Source of the DNA: Mycobacterium florentinum
GTDB taxonomy: Bacteria; Actinomycetota; Actinomycetes; Mycobacteriales; Mycobacteriaceae
Direction of reading: 5' to 3'
NCBI RefSeq assembly: GCF_010730355.1
Contig: NZ_AP022576.1
Span: 2,170,001-2,234,000 of the forward strand
Length of the DNA stretch: 64,000 nucleotides
Below, piece by piece: positions 1 through 8,143 of this stretch. Below the pieces are notes generated by a model. The model worked only from the letters and a program-made list of their open reading frames with translations, searched no databases and was not told the DNA's origin. Each line of letters starts with the position of its first letter. Positions within the stretch are counted from its first letter, which is position 1. The position numbers and the translations under genes are program-made.

Positions 1-136
1 GGCCATCAGCAGTTCCCCCCTGACGCGGCAGCGGGGAACCATATTGTCCGGCCGCCACGCCAAAAAGGATATTTTGCGCCGACAAGCCGATCAATGTCAT
101 CACATCGGCAAGAACACCGGTCGTCGATCGTCGCGC

Positions 137-2287
137 CTAGCCGGCCGGAACCACTTGCAGCACCACAGCGGTGTGGGGCTCCACGGTCAGCGCCCCGCCC
201 CCGGGCACCTCTTCCGCGGGCGTGGTCTCCTGCGGTCCGGTGTACACCACGAGATTCCACGCGGCGCCGAATTCCTTTGGCGGAAGGGTGAATTCGAGTG
301 GCTCGTAGTGGGCGTTGAAACACAGCAGGAAAGAGTCGTCGAGCACCCGCTGTCCGCGCGCATCGCGGCCGGGAATGCCGTGTCCATTCAGGAATACCGC
401 GACGGACTTGGCGAAGCTCGCACCCCAGTCCTCGTCGGTCATCTCGTCCCCGTCCGGGGCGAACCAGGCGATGTCGGGCAGGCCGTCCTGGCCACGGCGG
501 CCCACCGGCTTACCACTGAAGAATCGCCGCCTGCGAAACACCGGGTGGTTGGCGCGCAGCGCCGACACCGTGCGGGTGAACTCCAGCAGGTCGGTGTCGG
601 CATCGGCCCAATTGATCCAGGTCAGCTCGCTGTCCTGGCAGTAACCGTTGTTGTTGCCTTGCTGAGTGCGGCCGAGCTCGTCACCGTGGCAGATCATCGG
701 CACACCCTGCGACAGCAGCAGCGTGGTGATGAAGTTGCGCTCCTGGCGGGCGCGCAGTTCGTTGATGCCGGCATCGTCGGTCGGCCCCTCGGTGCCACAG
801 TTCCACGAGCGGTTGTGGCTCTCGCCGTCGTTGTTGTCCTCGCCGTTGGCCTCGTTGTGCTTCTCGTTGTAGGAGACCAGGTCGCGCAGCGTGAACCCGT
901 CGTGGGCGATGACAAAGTTGATCGACGCCACGGGCCGGCGCCCAGTGTGTTCGTAGAGGTCGGCCGATCCGGACAGCCGGTAGGCGAACTCGTCGAGGGT
1001 GGCGGGCTCGCCACGCCAGAAATCGCGGACGGTGTCACGGTATTTTCCGTTCCACTCCGTCCACTGCGGCGGGAAGTTGCCCACCTGGTAGCCGCCGGGT
1101 CCGACGTCCCACGGTTCGGCAATCAGCTTGACCTGGCTGACGGTCGGATCCTGTTGCACGAGTTCGAAGAACGTCGACAGCTTGTCGACGTCGTAGAACT
1201 CGCGGGCCAACGTCGAGGCCAAGTCGAACCGGAAGCCGTCGACGTGCATCTCGGTCACCCAGTAGCGCAACGAGTCCATGATCAGCTGCAGCGAATGCGG
1301 ATGACCGACGTTGAGGCTGTTTCCGGTGCCGGTGTAGTCCATGTAGTGCTGCTTGTCGTCGTCGACCAGCCGGTAGTACGCGGGGTTGTCGATACCGCGC
1401 ATCGACAACGTGGGGCCCAGGTGGTTGCCCTCGGCGGTGTGGTTGTAGACGACATCGAGGATCACCTCGATGTCCGCTTCGTGCAGGGCGCGCACCATCG
1501 CCTTGAACTCCTGCACCTGCACCCCTGGAGAGGTGCCGCTGGAGTACTTGAAGTCAGGCGCCAAAAACCCAATTGTGTTGTAGCCCCAGTAATTCGACAG
1601 CCCACGTTCGACCAGGGTGGAGTCGTTGGCGAAGTGGTGCACGGGCATCAGCTCGATCGCGGTGACACCCAGGCTCTTGAGGTGATCGATGATCACCGGA
1701 TGCGCGACGGCTCCGTAGGTGCCGCGTATCTGCTCGGGGATATCGGGATGAGTCTGCGTGAGCCCCTTGACGTGTGCCTCGTAGATGACCGTATCGGCGT
1801 ATTCGTGACTCGGTGGGCGGTCATTGCCCCAGTCGAAGTACGGGTTGATCACCACGGACTTGGGCATGCTCGTCGCGGAATCGTCGTCATTGCGGCTGTC
1901 GGGCTCGCCGAAGTTGTAACTGAACAGGGTCTGGTTCCAGTCGAACGTTCCGTCGATGGCCTTCGAATACGGGTCCAGTAGCAGCTTGTTCGGGTTACAT
2001 CGAAGCCCCTCGGCGGGGTCGTACGGACCGTGGACGCGATAGCCGTAACGCTGGCCGGGCTCGATCGCCGGTATGTACCCGTGCCAGACGAAGTAGTCGA
2101 CCTCGGGCAGGGTGATCCGCGTCTCGGCGCCATCGGCGTCGAACAAGCACAGCTCTACGCGCTCGGCAATCTCGCTGAACAGCGTGAAGTTGGTGCCGGC
2201 GCCATCGTATGTGGCGCCCAGCGGGTATGCCTTGCCCGGCCACAGTTCACCGGTGGGCGTCGGAGCAGGCGCGTCTGCTCTGGTCAT
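137..2287 (-). CDS. glgX: Glycogen debranching enzyme GlgX/TreX (GH13 isoamylase type)
   Basis: This enzyme hydrolyses alpha-1,6 branches of glycogen or maltodextrin in the cytoplasm. The protein is 716 aa, normal for the family. An N-terminal CBM48-like region (LGATYDGAGTNFTLFS) precedes a GH13 barrel with all four conserved regions: DVVYNH near residue 277, GFRFDLAS near 352 (nucleophile Asp), EPWDVG near 390 (acid Glu) and AHDGFTL near 459. I chose the ATG at 2287 because GAAGGG lies just upstream; an ATG at 2299 is possible but has poor ribosome-binding spacing. Mycobacteria usually carry another treX beside treY/treZ. No maltooligosyl-trehalose genes are adjacent here, so this is probably the solitary second paralogue. 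Confidence 0.93.
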   Translation of the reverse strand: MTRADAPAPTPTGELWPGKAYPLGATYDGAGTNFTLFSEIAERVELCLFDADGAETRITLPEVDYFVWHGYIPAIEPGQRYGYRVHGPYDPAEGLRCNPNKLLLDPYSKAIDGTFDWNQTLFSYNFGEPDSRNDDDSATSMPKSVVINPYFDWGNDRPPSHEYADTVIYEAHVKGLTQTHPDIPEQIRGTYGAVAHPVIIDHLKSLGVTAIELMPVHHFANDSTLVERGLSNYWGYNTIGFLAPDFKYSSGTSPGVQVQEFKAMVRALHEADIEVILDVVYNHTAEGNHLGPTLSMRGIDNPAYYRLVDDDKQHYMDYTGTGNSLNVGHPHSLQLIMDSLRYWVTEMHVDGFRFDLASTLAREFYDVDKLSTFFELVQQDPTVSQVKLIAEPWDVGPGGYQVGNFPPQWTEWNGKYRDTVRDFWRGEPATLDEFAYRLSGSADLYEHTGRRPVASINFVIAHDGFTLRDLVSYNEKHNEANGEDNNDGESHNRSWNCGTEGPTDDAGINELRARQERNFITTLLLSQGVPMICHGDELGRTQQGNNNGYCQDSELTWINWADADTDLLEFTRTVSALRANHPVFRRRRFFSGKPVGRRGQDGLPDIAWFAPDGDEMTDEDWGASFAKSVAVFLNGHGIPGRDARGQRVLDDSFLLCFNAHYEPLEFTLPPKEFGAAWNLVVYTGPQETTPAEEVPGGGALTVEPHTAVVLQVVPAG

Positions 2288-2415
2288 GGCGCCCTTCATA
2301 CCCTGTGGATGCGGCGCCCAAACTGTGAGCTTACCCCGGTTGACTCGGAGTCATCCCAAAGATGCTCGTGGACAAAGGCTTTGCGGCCTCCCGGGGGCGA
2401 AATCGGCGATACCGA

Positions 2416-2793
2416 TCAGGTCGTTCCCCCGCCCGCCGGTTCGATTTTGGAACTCTTGGCCTTCGCGGCCTTGCGCAACGTGCGGTTCGTCGAGCGCAGA
2501 TCGGTGTTCGTCGCGGACAGTTCCGCATTGTCGTCTTCGAGGTTGAGGATGCGTGCGATGCCGGCCAGATTGACGCCGGCGTCGACCAGCGCGCTGATGC
2601 GCCGTAGCCGGGCCAAGTCATCGGCACTGTAGCGCCGGGTCCCGCCCTCGCTTCTCGACGGCGTGAGAAGGCCGTGCTGCTCGTAGAGGCGCAGCGACTG
2701 TACCGGGACACCGGAAAGCTCGGCGGCGACGGAGATTCCGTACACACCACGGTCAGACGCCGGCGCGCCGGCCCAGTCCGGGGCATCGGCCAT
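2416..2793 (-). CDS. MerR-family regulator, HspR-like
   Basis: A 125-aa DNA-binding protein. The N-terminal winged-helix MerR domain (GVYGISVAAELSGV, LRLYEQHGLL, GGTRRYSADDLARL) is followed by a short helical tail (LEDDNAEL) and a basic end (RKAAKAKSSK). The pattern resembles HspR, the repressor of heat-shock genes, more than metal- or drug-sensing MerR proteins, and there is no C-terminal effector domain. GGGGAGG sits 6 nt before the ATG. It is divergent from the small heat-shock gene at 2926 with palindromes in the 132-bp gap, so repression of that gene and of itself is the natural inference. There is no dnaKJ-grpE operon here, so it is probably not hspR itself. Confidence 0.85.
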   Translation of the reverse strand: MADAPDWAGAPASDRGVYGISVAAELSGVPVQSLRLYEQHGLLTPSRSEGGTRRYSADDLARLRRISALVDAGVNLAGIARILNLEDDNAELSATNTDLRSTNRTLRKAAKAKSSKIEPAGGGTT

Positions 2794-2841
2794 TGAGTAC
2801 CTCCCCGCTCGTTCGTACAGAAAATCTATTTATCACACTTG

Positions 2842-2857
2842 CATCGAAATTTCGATG
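2842..2857. promoter_or_regulatory. Perfect 16-bp palindrome, candidate operator
   Basis: CATCGAAATTTCGATG is identical to its reverse complement. It lies between the divergent MerR-like regulator and hsp18, 49 bp from the regulator start and 69 bp from the hsp18 start. It differs from the HAIR consensus of HspR, so it may be the specific operator of this regulator. Confidence 0.6.
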
Positions 2858-2875
2858 GTGTTATATAAAACCTAT

Positions 2876-2904
2876 GCCTATCAACATAGATAATACCGAT
2901 AGGC
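2876..2904. promoter_or_regulatory. Inverted repeat GCCTATC-N15-GATAGGC upstream of hsp18
   Basis: Two perfect 7-bp arms (2876-2882 and 2898-2904) are separated by 15 bp of AT-rich DNA, ending 21 bp before the hsp18 start. The centre-to-centre distance of 22 bp places both arms on nearly the same helix face. This fits a second operator or a stem in the hsp18 5' leader. The choice between the two is inference. Confidence 0.5.
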
Positions 2905-2925
2905 GATAACAGATTGGAGTGAACG

Positions 2926-3384
2926 ATGGCTGCAATGCTGATGCGTACCGACCCCTTCCGTGAGCTGGACCGCTTCGCCCAGCAGGTACTGGGTACGGCC
3001 GCCCGTCCCGCGGTGATGCCGATGGACGCCTGGCGCGAGGACGAAGAATTCGTTGTCGAGTTCGACCTGCCGGGCATCGACGCCGACTCGCTGGATATCG
3101 ACATCGAACGCAATGTGGTGACGGTGCGGGCCGAGCGTCCGGCCGTTGACCCCAACCGGGAGATGCTGGCCACCGAGCGGCCACGCGGAGTGTTCAGCAG
3201 ACAGCTGGTGCTCGGCGAAAACCTCGACACCGACGGGATCGAGGCTTCCTACACCCAGGGCGTGCTGCGCCTGCGCATTCCGGTGGCGGAAAAGGCCAAG
3301 CCGCGCAAGATCAGCGTCGGCCGTGGCGAGCGACACCAGGCCATCGATGACCGCGACGCAAAGCGTGAGGTCATCGACGCCTAG
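2926..3384 (+). CDS. hsp18: Small heat-shock protein, Hsp20 family (18-kDa antigen type)
   Basis: An ATP-independent holdase chaperone. The 152-aa protein opens with [20 protein letters not shown], followed by an alpha-crystallin domain ([19 protein letters not shown] ... NVVTVRAER ... [11 protein letters not shown]) and the conserved [16 protein letters not shown], a variant of the family's GVLTLRIPV motif, near residues 120-130. Length and sequence match the 18-kDa antigen of M. leprae and MAC-type mycobacteria. GGAG lies 6 nt before the ATG at 2926; an in-frame ATG at 2938 also exists. It is divergent from the MerR/HspR-like gene and probably controlled by it through the intergenic palindromes. 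Confidence 0.95.
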   Translation: MAAMLMRTDPFRELDRFAQQVLGTAARPAVMPMDAWREDEEFVVEFDLPGIDADSLDIDIERNVVTVRAERPAVDPNREMLATERPRGVFSRQLVLGENLDTDGIEASYTQGVLRLRIPVAEKAKPRKISVGRGERHQAIDDRDAKREVIDA

Positions 3385-3397
3385 TCGATTGACGAGC

Positions 3398-3435
3398 GGC
3401 GGCGGCCGCAGTGCGCGCACTCAACAGCCGCCGCC
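3398..3435 (+). terminator. Hairpin downstream of hsp18, possible terminator
   Basis: GGCGGCGGC at 3398-3406 pairs perfectly with GCCGCCGCC at 3427-3435. The loop holds a 12-bp palindrome, AGTGCGCGCACT (3410-3421). It sits 14 bp after the hsp18 stop. There is no U-tract, so termination is uncertain, although mycobacterial terminators often lack one. The rest of 3436-3628 shows no recognisable element. Confidence 0.45.
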
Positions 3436-3628
3436 CACCGCTGCTAACCGACCAGCGCCGACTGTTATGACATGATCTGGAACGCCCTCGGCGTTGAGCA
3501 GTCAGCGCCATTGATACCGACGCCGTGGTTTCGCGATTTCGCGCTCGTTCACCCCCTATATTCGGAGGTGCGCGCGTGGCGCGGTCGGTCGTGTCCGGTG
3601 ACCTGAACCCAAGGAGACGTGTTCCGCG

Positions 3629-4306
3629 ATGAGTTGGGACCTCAACGGCCAATCGGCCGACGTCGAACAAGCCCTGGCCGGCGGTGCGCCACAACGAGCA
3701 GGCTGGTTCCGGTTCTACTTTTCCGAACAACGCTGGGAGTGGTCCGAACAGGTACAACGATTGCACGGCTACGAGCCCGGCACCGTCACCCCGACCACCG
3801 AACTGGTGCTGTCGCACAAACATCCCGACGACCGTGGGCAGGTCGCGGCGACCATCGATCAGATGCTGGACACTTACCAGTCATTCAGCACCCGCCATCG
3901 GATCATTGACACCCGCGGACAGGTGCGTCACGTCGTGGTCGTCGGTGACCAGCTTCGCGACGACCAGGGCGCCGTGATCGGAACACACGGGTTTTACGTC
4001 GACGTTTCCCCGCCGCCCGATCAGGTGCGCGAAGACCTCGTCACCGCGAAGCTGGCCGAGATCGCCGAGCAGCGCGCCGGCATCGAGCAAGCCAAAGGCA
4101 TGTTGATGCTCGTCTACGGCATCGACGCAGACGCGGCCTTTGACCTGCTCAAGTGGCTATCTCAGGAAGCCAACGTCAAGCTGCGGCTGCTGGCCGAAAG
4201 AATTTGCGATGAATTCCGGCGTTTCGGCCCGGGCTTCGCCTCGCAATCCGAATTCGACCACCTACTGCTAACCGCGCATCAGCGCGTCGCTGATCGGAAA
4301 TCCTAA
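3629..4306 (+). CDS. PAS-ANTAR regulator (signal-sensing RNA-binding antiterminator type)
   Basis: A 225-aa cytoplasmic regulator. Residues about 25-130 form a PAS fold (WSEQVQRLHGYEPG ... HPDDR ... VVVGDQLRDDQGAVIGTHGFYVDV). Residues about 140-200 form an ANTAR domain (EQRAGIEQAKGMLMLVYGID ... DAAFDLLKWLSQEANVKLRLLAERI). ANTAR domains bind paired RNA hairpins and act by antitermination or translational control, so a small ligand or redox signal probably gates RNA binding. It stands alone, with AAGGAG upstream of the ATG. No cognate kinase is adjacent. The PAS ligand cannot be told from the sequence. Confidence 0.9.
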   Translation: MSWDLNGQSADVEQALAGGAPQRAGWFRFYFSEQRWEWSEQVQRLHGYEPGTVTPTTELVLSHKHPDDRGQVAATIDQMLDTYQSFSTRHRIIDTRGQVRHVVVVGDQLRDDQGAVIGTHGFYVDVSPPPDQVREDLVTAKLAEIAEQRAGIEQAKGMLMLVYGIDADAAFDLLKWLSQEANVKLRLLAERICDEFRRFGPGFASQSEFDHLLLTAHQRVADRKS

Positions 4307-4313
4307 GGGCCGA

Positions 4314-4329
4314 AAGAGCCTCGGCTCTT
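4314..4329. terminator. Hairpin between convergent genes
   Basis: AAGAGCC (4314-4320) and GGCTCTT (4323-4329) form a compact stem 8 bp after the PAS-ANTAR stop. A TTTTT run follows at about 4340. It is probably a terminator serving the plus-strand gene, and possibly the convergent small membrane-protein gene. Confidence 0.5.
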
Positions 4330-4336
4330 GAGATTG

Positions 4337-4561
4337 TTACTTTTTGCTCGGAATAACGATGACGACGATCAGCGTAAGGATGGAGAAGAACAGCCCGAGA
4401 ATCCCCCATCCCAGCGGATTGCGGCCTTTCATCGCGGCAATGAGGCCGCACACGATCGCGGCGATGATGCTTCCGATGAAGACGAAAATTCCCTTGATCC
4501 CACGCAGAATAAACCCTGCCGCAACGGGATCCGAACTAGCCAGAATGACCGAGTGCAACAT
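4337..4561 (-). CDS. Small two-span membrane protein, function unknown
   Basis: A 74-aa hydrophobic protein. Two transmembrane helices are clear: about residues 24-43 (GIFVFIGSIIAAIVCGLIAA) and 52-71 (GWGILGLFFSILTLIVVIVI). They are joined by a short basic turn (MKGRNPL), and the protein ends SKK, so the loop and tail are probably cytoplasmic. AAAGGGA lies just upstream of the ATG. The glycine pattern GRNPLGWGILGLF recurs in many small actinobacterial and archaeal membrane proteins of unknown role. No partner is adjacent apart from the stress-type genes. Confidence 0.75.
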   Translation of the reverse strand: MLHSVILASSDPVAAGFILRGIKGIFVFIGSIIAAIVCGLIAAMKGRNPLGWGILGLFFSILTLIVVIVIPSKK

Positions 4562-4636
4562 GCCAGTCCCTTTCTTTGCGAGAAGTTGTTACGGAATACC
4601 CTCGCAAAGCCCCACCAAACAAACGGTTAAGGCTGC

Positions 4637-5065
4637 TTAGAGTTCGCCGGAGAAATCGGCGGTGATCCAGCGGTCGGGCCGGATGGTGAAGAGCACGCTT
4701 TCCTGCCCCTCGATGCTGCTGACGAACGCCCGCCCACCCTCCTCGCCGAGGTAGCGGATCGCGATCTCTTCGCGCACGTCGAGCGGGGTCGGCTTGGTGG
4801 TCTCGACCACGGTGCCCTCGACGACCACATATTGATACGGCGGCTCTTCGCGCTGGACGACCAGCGTCACCACGCCGGCCCGCTCGATGAGCTTGGCCTT
4901 GCGAGACGACGCGCCGGTGTTGACCCGGATGTTTCCGCCCGGCTCGTAGTCGTACCAAATCGGGACACTGGCCGGCGGACGGCCGTCGTCGGCGGCGACC
5001 GACAACACACTGACGTGCAGTGCTGCGAGGAACTCTTCACGCTGGGGGATGTTGAAAGCAGTCAT
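4637..5065 (-). CDS. Pyridoxamine-5'-phosphate-oxidase-like flavin/F420-binding protein
   Basis: A 142-aa split-barrel protein of the PNPOx-like group. The features are PREEFLAALHVSVLSVAADDG, PASVPIWYDYEPGGNIRVNTG (cofactor-facing strand pair), SSRKAKLIERAG, and VVVEGTVVETTKP. Mycobacterial members include F420- or FMN-dependent reductases and haem oxygenase-like proteins; which cofactor applies here cannot be told. I prefer the ATG at 5065 (MTAFNIPQREEF) because family members begin close to this helix; an ATG at 5080 is also open. No operon partner is evident. Confidence 0.82.
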   Translation of the reverse strand: MTAFNIPQREEFLAALHVSVLSVAADDGRPPASVPIWYDYEPGGNIRVNTGASSRKAKLIERAGVVTLVVQREEPPYQYVVVEGTVVETTKPTPLDVREEIAIRYLGEEGGRAFVSSIEGQESVLFTIRPDRWITADFSGEL

Positions 5066-5138
5066 GGCCAAATTGAACACACCAGCCCCGTCCGGCTATT
5101 CCCTCACGACAACGGGTGGGCTCCCCTTGCCCGCCCGG

Positions 5139-5534
5139 TCAGGTGCCCGCGATCCAGGCTTGTTCCTGGCCGGGCTCGGGTAGGACGCGCCCGCCTTCGA
5201 CGGCGAAACTGGCTGGGCTGCTTTCGAAAACCACCAAAACCTGTTCGGCGGGCACACCCGCTATCCGGGTGACGGCGGAGGCGATTTCGGTGGCAAGCCG
5301 GGTGACCTCGGTCTTAGGGTGGCCCTCGCGTATCCAGCCGCTGACCAGGACCGGGCTGGCCGGCGCACCGTCGGTGTAGAGGTTGTCCCCGGACAATTCG
5401 TGAAAAGCCACATTCACATAAGTACTGGGCACGTGATTGATCTGTGAATGGATGGTCGCGATCTCACGCGCGAGCGCCGCCTTGATCGAGCGAGGCAACG
5501 TTGATTCGGTGGTTGTGCAGGTATAGATCGGCAT
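5139..5534 (-). CDS. Tautomerase-superfamily protein
   Basis: The protein has 131 aa and starts MPIYTCTT. After removal of Met it would expose the catalytic Pro1 used by 4-oxalocrotonate tautomerase, MIF and cis-CaaD-type enzymes. Other family features are the AREIATIHSQINHVPSTYVNVAFHE-type helix-strand unit at residues about 20-45 and a GWIREGHPKTEVTRL helix start near 70. The length fits the cis-CaaD/MIF-like group rather than 62-aa 4-OT. The start at 5534 is required to place Pro at position 2; the upstream in-frame extension is not plausible. Substrate unknown. Confidence 0.85.
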   Translation of the reverse strand: MPIYTCTTTESTLPRSIKAALAREIATIHSQINHVPSTYVNVAFHELSGDNLYTDGAPASPVLVSGWIREGHPKTEVTRLATEIASAVTRIAGVPAEQVLVVFESSPASFAVEGGRVLPEPGQEQAWIAGT

Positions 5535-5665
5535 ACTTGATCTTTGGACGAGCGCCGGCGGTTGTCGATGTTTCGCCGACAATCCTGCGGCTCATCCGGT
5601 GTACTCCGAAACAACGGCAAGACGTGCTGGTGACACGTAACGAGTGGTCGCAAACTCCTACGGTG

Positions 5666-5803
5666 TCAGTTGGTGAACAACGCGGGAATCTTCACCACCA
5701 GCTCGTAGAGGCCATAGACGAATGGCACCCCCACCCACAACCAGCTGGCCAGACCCAGCAGCTTGCCGCGTGGCGATGTCGTCTCGATCGATTGCGCGGT
5801 CAT
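5666..5803 (-). CDS. Small membrane protein, MFS transporter small-subunit type (45 aa)
   Basis: A 45-residue protein beginning MTAQSIETTSPRGKLLGLAS with one membrane segment (about residues 15-38, rich in Trp, Leu, Val and Tyr) and ending VVKIPALFTN. Its ATG at 5803 overlaps the TGA of the upstream OFA-family transporter in the arrangement ATGA, which implies translational coupling. Short proteins with this PRGK-LLGL-SWLWVGVPFVYGLYE pattern accompany oxalate/formate-type MFS transporters in other bacteria and are annotated as small subunits; I recall this from general annotation. It probably stabilises or gates the transporter. Confidence 0.8.
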   Translation of the reverse strand: MTAQSIETTSPRGKLLGLASWLWVGVPFVYGLYELVVKIPALFTN

Positions 5804-7182
5804 TGCCCAGCCTCTCCGGAGATCACGCTCGCCGGCTTTCGCGTATCCACCCCTGCCACAACGAAGCTGGGCGGCCGCGGAGTACGAATCAGCTCATTGC
5901 AGACCACGCCGATCAGCAACAGGATCACCATGATCGTGAATGACCATCGATAGCGCTCGGGGCCTACCACATGGGCCGCAATGCGATTGTCGGCAATCGC
6001 GTTGACGATCACCGGTCCGAGCACGCCCGCGGTCGACCAGGCGGTCAGCAACCTGCCGTGGATCGCGCCGACTTCGAGGTAGCCGAAGAGGTCACGCAGG
6101 TAGGCCGGCGCCGTCGCGAAACCCGCGCCGTAGAACGACAACAGCAGGATGCACACCACCAGGAACAGCGGCTTGCTCGTGTTTTGCGCGACGATCAAGA
6201 CGCCGTACAGCATCGCCCCGACACCGAGATAGAGCCGGTACATGTTCTTGCGGCCGACCGCATCCGAGGCCGTGGACCAGAGTATGCGTCCCAATGAGTT
6301 TGCCAGCGACAGCATCGCGACGAATCCCGCCGCGGCCGCCGTCAGCGCAGCGGGAGAAGTCGCATGAGGAAAGTAATCCCGGTAGATGGGTGCCGCCCGC
6401 TCCAGGATCCCTATTCCCGCAGTGACGTTGAAGCACAACACAATCCACAGCAGCCAGAACTGGGGCGTCTTGATCGCCTCGTTGGCGGTGCGATCCGGCC
6501 CCGCGGCGTGCGGCATCTTAGACGCGGCGACCCTGACAATGGGTGGTTCCCATTCGTGCGGTGGCACTCGGACCAGCAGGACGCCCACCGACATCAGCAC
6601 GGCGTACGCCACACCCATGACCAAGAACGTCTCCGCCAGTCCGTGCCGATCGGTGCCGAACCATTTCATCAACTGCGACGACCATGGAGAGGCGATGAGC
6701 GCACCGCCGCCAAATCCCATGATGGCGAAGCCGGTCGCCATGCCCGGCTTGTCGGGGAACCATTTCATCAGGGTGGAAACCGGTGAGATGTAACCGATTC
6801 CGAGGCCGATCCCACCGAGGACGCCATAGCCGAGGATGATCAGCCACATCTGGCCGATCTCGGCCGCCGCCGCCGCGACGAGCAAACCGCCGCAAAAGCA
6901 GGTGGTCGCCACGAACATCGCCCACCGGGGGCCTCGCCTTTCGACCGCCGTGCCGAAGACGGCTGCCGACACGCCCAGCATGACAATGCCCAGCGTGAAC
7001 GGCATGGCACTCAAAAGCCCCGATGCTCTTAGCGATTCATGCAACGGAAGCTTGAAAACGCTCCAGGAGTACACGCTGCCGATCGCCAGATGTATCGAGA
7101 GCGCGGCAGGTGGAACGAGCCACCTACTCCATCCTGGGCCGGCAACGATTCGATCACGCGACAACACCCCAGCAGACTCCAT
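5800..7182 (-). CDS. OFA-family MFS transporter (oxalate/formate antiporter type)
   Basis: A 460-aa inner-membrane transporter with about 12 helices. The N-terminal helix contains SIHLAIGSVYSWSVFKLPL, typical of the OFA branch, and the loop motif SPVSTLMKWFPDKPGMATG is the characteristic KWFPD-x-R/P-G-x-A-x-G of that family. OFA members exchange small carboxylates such as oxalate/formate, pyruvate or lactate; the substrate here is unknown. It is coupled to the 45-aa gene at 5666. No oxalate decarboxylation genes are nearby, which argues against a dedicated oxalate pathway. Confidence 0.9.
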   Translation of the reverse strand: MESAGVLSRDRIVAGPGWSRWLVPPAALSIHLAIGSVYSWSVFKLPLHESLRASGLLSAMPFTLGIVMLGVSAAVFGTAVERRGPRWAMFVATTCFCGGLLVAAAAAEIGQMWLIILGYGVLGGIGLGIGYISPVSTLMKWFPDKPGMATGFAIMGFGGGALIASPWSSQLMKWFGTDRHGLAETFLVMGVAYAVLMSVGVLLVRVPPHEWEPPIVRVAASKMPHAAGPDRTANEAIKTPQFWLLWIVLCFNVTAGIGILERAAPIYRDYFPHATSPAALTAAAAGFVAMLSLANSLGRILWSTASDAVGRKNMYRLYLGVGAMLYGVLIVAQNTSKPLFLVVCILLLSFYGAGFATAPAYLRDLFGYLEVGAIHGRLLTAWSTAGVLGPVIVNAIADNRIAAHVVGPERYRWSFTIMVILLLIGVVCNELIRTPRPPSFVVAGVDTRKPASVISGEAGQ

Positions 7183-7399
7183 TGTCCTCTTTTCACAGCG
7201 GGCTCCGCGCGCATCAGAACGCCCGGTGGTTTCCTGTCAGTAGCCAATTGGTAAGCAAGACAGAAACATCCCGGAGCATCTTGACGACGCTTTCGTGGAG
7301 CGACTGCCGATCCTTCTCGGCGAGTCCACCCGATGTTAGCGATCCAGGTCACACCATGAAGTCGAGGAAGTGTGATGAAAACGCTTCTAGTCAACGAAA

Positions 7400-8062
7400 C
7401 TAACGAGTTGCCCGGCCCATCAAGAGCGGGTGGACGATGCGCGGCATTCCGCGCCACACGGCTTCCTCGGCGTCGACAGCAAATCCGCACGCGCGCATCA
7501 ACTCCGCGGTCGGGCGGTTGCAGCAGCATCCGCCGGCGAAGGCGCGCCAGGGGCGGAACAGGTAGTCCTGCCACGCCGCAAGCAACCGTGAATTCGCCCG
7601 CACGTGTTCGACGAACAGCAACTGCCCGCCGGGGCGCAACACGCGAGCGATCTCGCGCAGCGCGCGTTCGGGATCCTCGACGGTGCACAGGACAAGTGTT
7701 GAGACGACGGTGTCCACGGACTCATCGGTCAGTGGTAAACACTCCGCGGGCGCGTTGACGATCCGCGCCGGACGGGCATGTCGCCGCAAGCGACGGGCGA
7801 GCTTGCGGCGCATTGCGGGCTCCGGCTCCATCAGCACGAGGTCATCGATGCCGTCGGAGTAGTGTGCGATGTTCAGCCCGGTTCCGGCACCGATCTCGAC
7901 GACGCGTCCCCGCGCGCTACTCACCACCGTGCGTCGCCGGCGGCGCATGCCTGCCAGTTCGCCGAGCCACACGAACGGGTCGTACACCAACGCCATGATC
8001 CGCAGCCACGCCGCGGACGGCGGTCGCACTGCTAGTTCTATTTCGCTCGCGGTCTCAGTCAT
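7400..8062 (-). CDS. Class I SAM-dependent methyltransferase (UbiE/Methyltransf_11 type)
   Basis: A 220-aa Rossmann methyltransferase. Motif I is VVEIGAGTGLNIAHY near residues 55-70, motif II is LVLMEPEPAM, and the post-I region carries the usual VSTLVLCTVEDPERALRE and RVLRPGGQLLFVEHV of the Methyltransf_11 group. A PDH...-like tail CCNRPT-ELMRACGF follows, with a Cys-rich stretch GGCCCNRP. Related mycobacterial proteins are generic small-molecule methyltransferases. I prefer MTETASEIE at 8062; the ATG at 8086 would add eight residues. It lies downstream of the hydrolase-LuxR gene on the same strand. Substrate unknown. Confidence 0.85.
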   Translation of the reverse strand: MTETASEIELAVRPPSAAWLRIMALVYDPFVWLGELAGMRRRRRTVVSSARGRVVEIGAGTGLNIAHYSDGIDDLVLMEPEPAMRRKLARRLRRHARPARIVNAPAECLPLTDESVDTVVSTLVLCTVEDPERALREIARVLRPGGQLLFVEHVRANSRLLAAWQDYLFRPWRAFAGGCCCNRPTAELMRACGFAVDAEEAVWRGMPRIVHPLLMGRATR

Positions 8063-8143
8063 GGGCGCAAACGTAGACGGGGCCACGGGGCGCGCGCATC
8101 GCCCAAGGCGGCCATCTTTTGCCGATGGCCCGTTTCGGCTAGC

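Noticed and set aside
44-1981. 645-codon open frame on the plus strand across glgX
   Set aside because: It is the antisense shadow of a high-GC gene; it has no recognisable domain, while the minus strand carries a complete GH13 enzyme.
3410-3421. AGTGCGCGCACT palindrome as an operator
   Set aside because: It sits inside the loop of the larger hairpin downstream of hsp18 and is far from any promoter.
7183-7399. Possible small gene or RNA between the OFA transporter and methyltransferase
   Set aside because: No conserved reading frame, hairpin or promoter motif could be supported.
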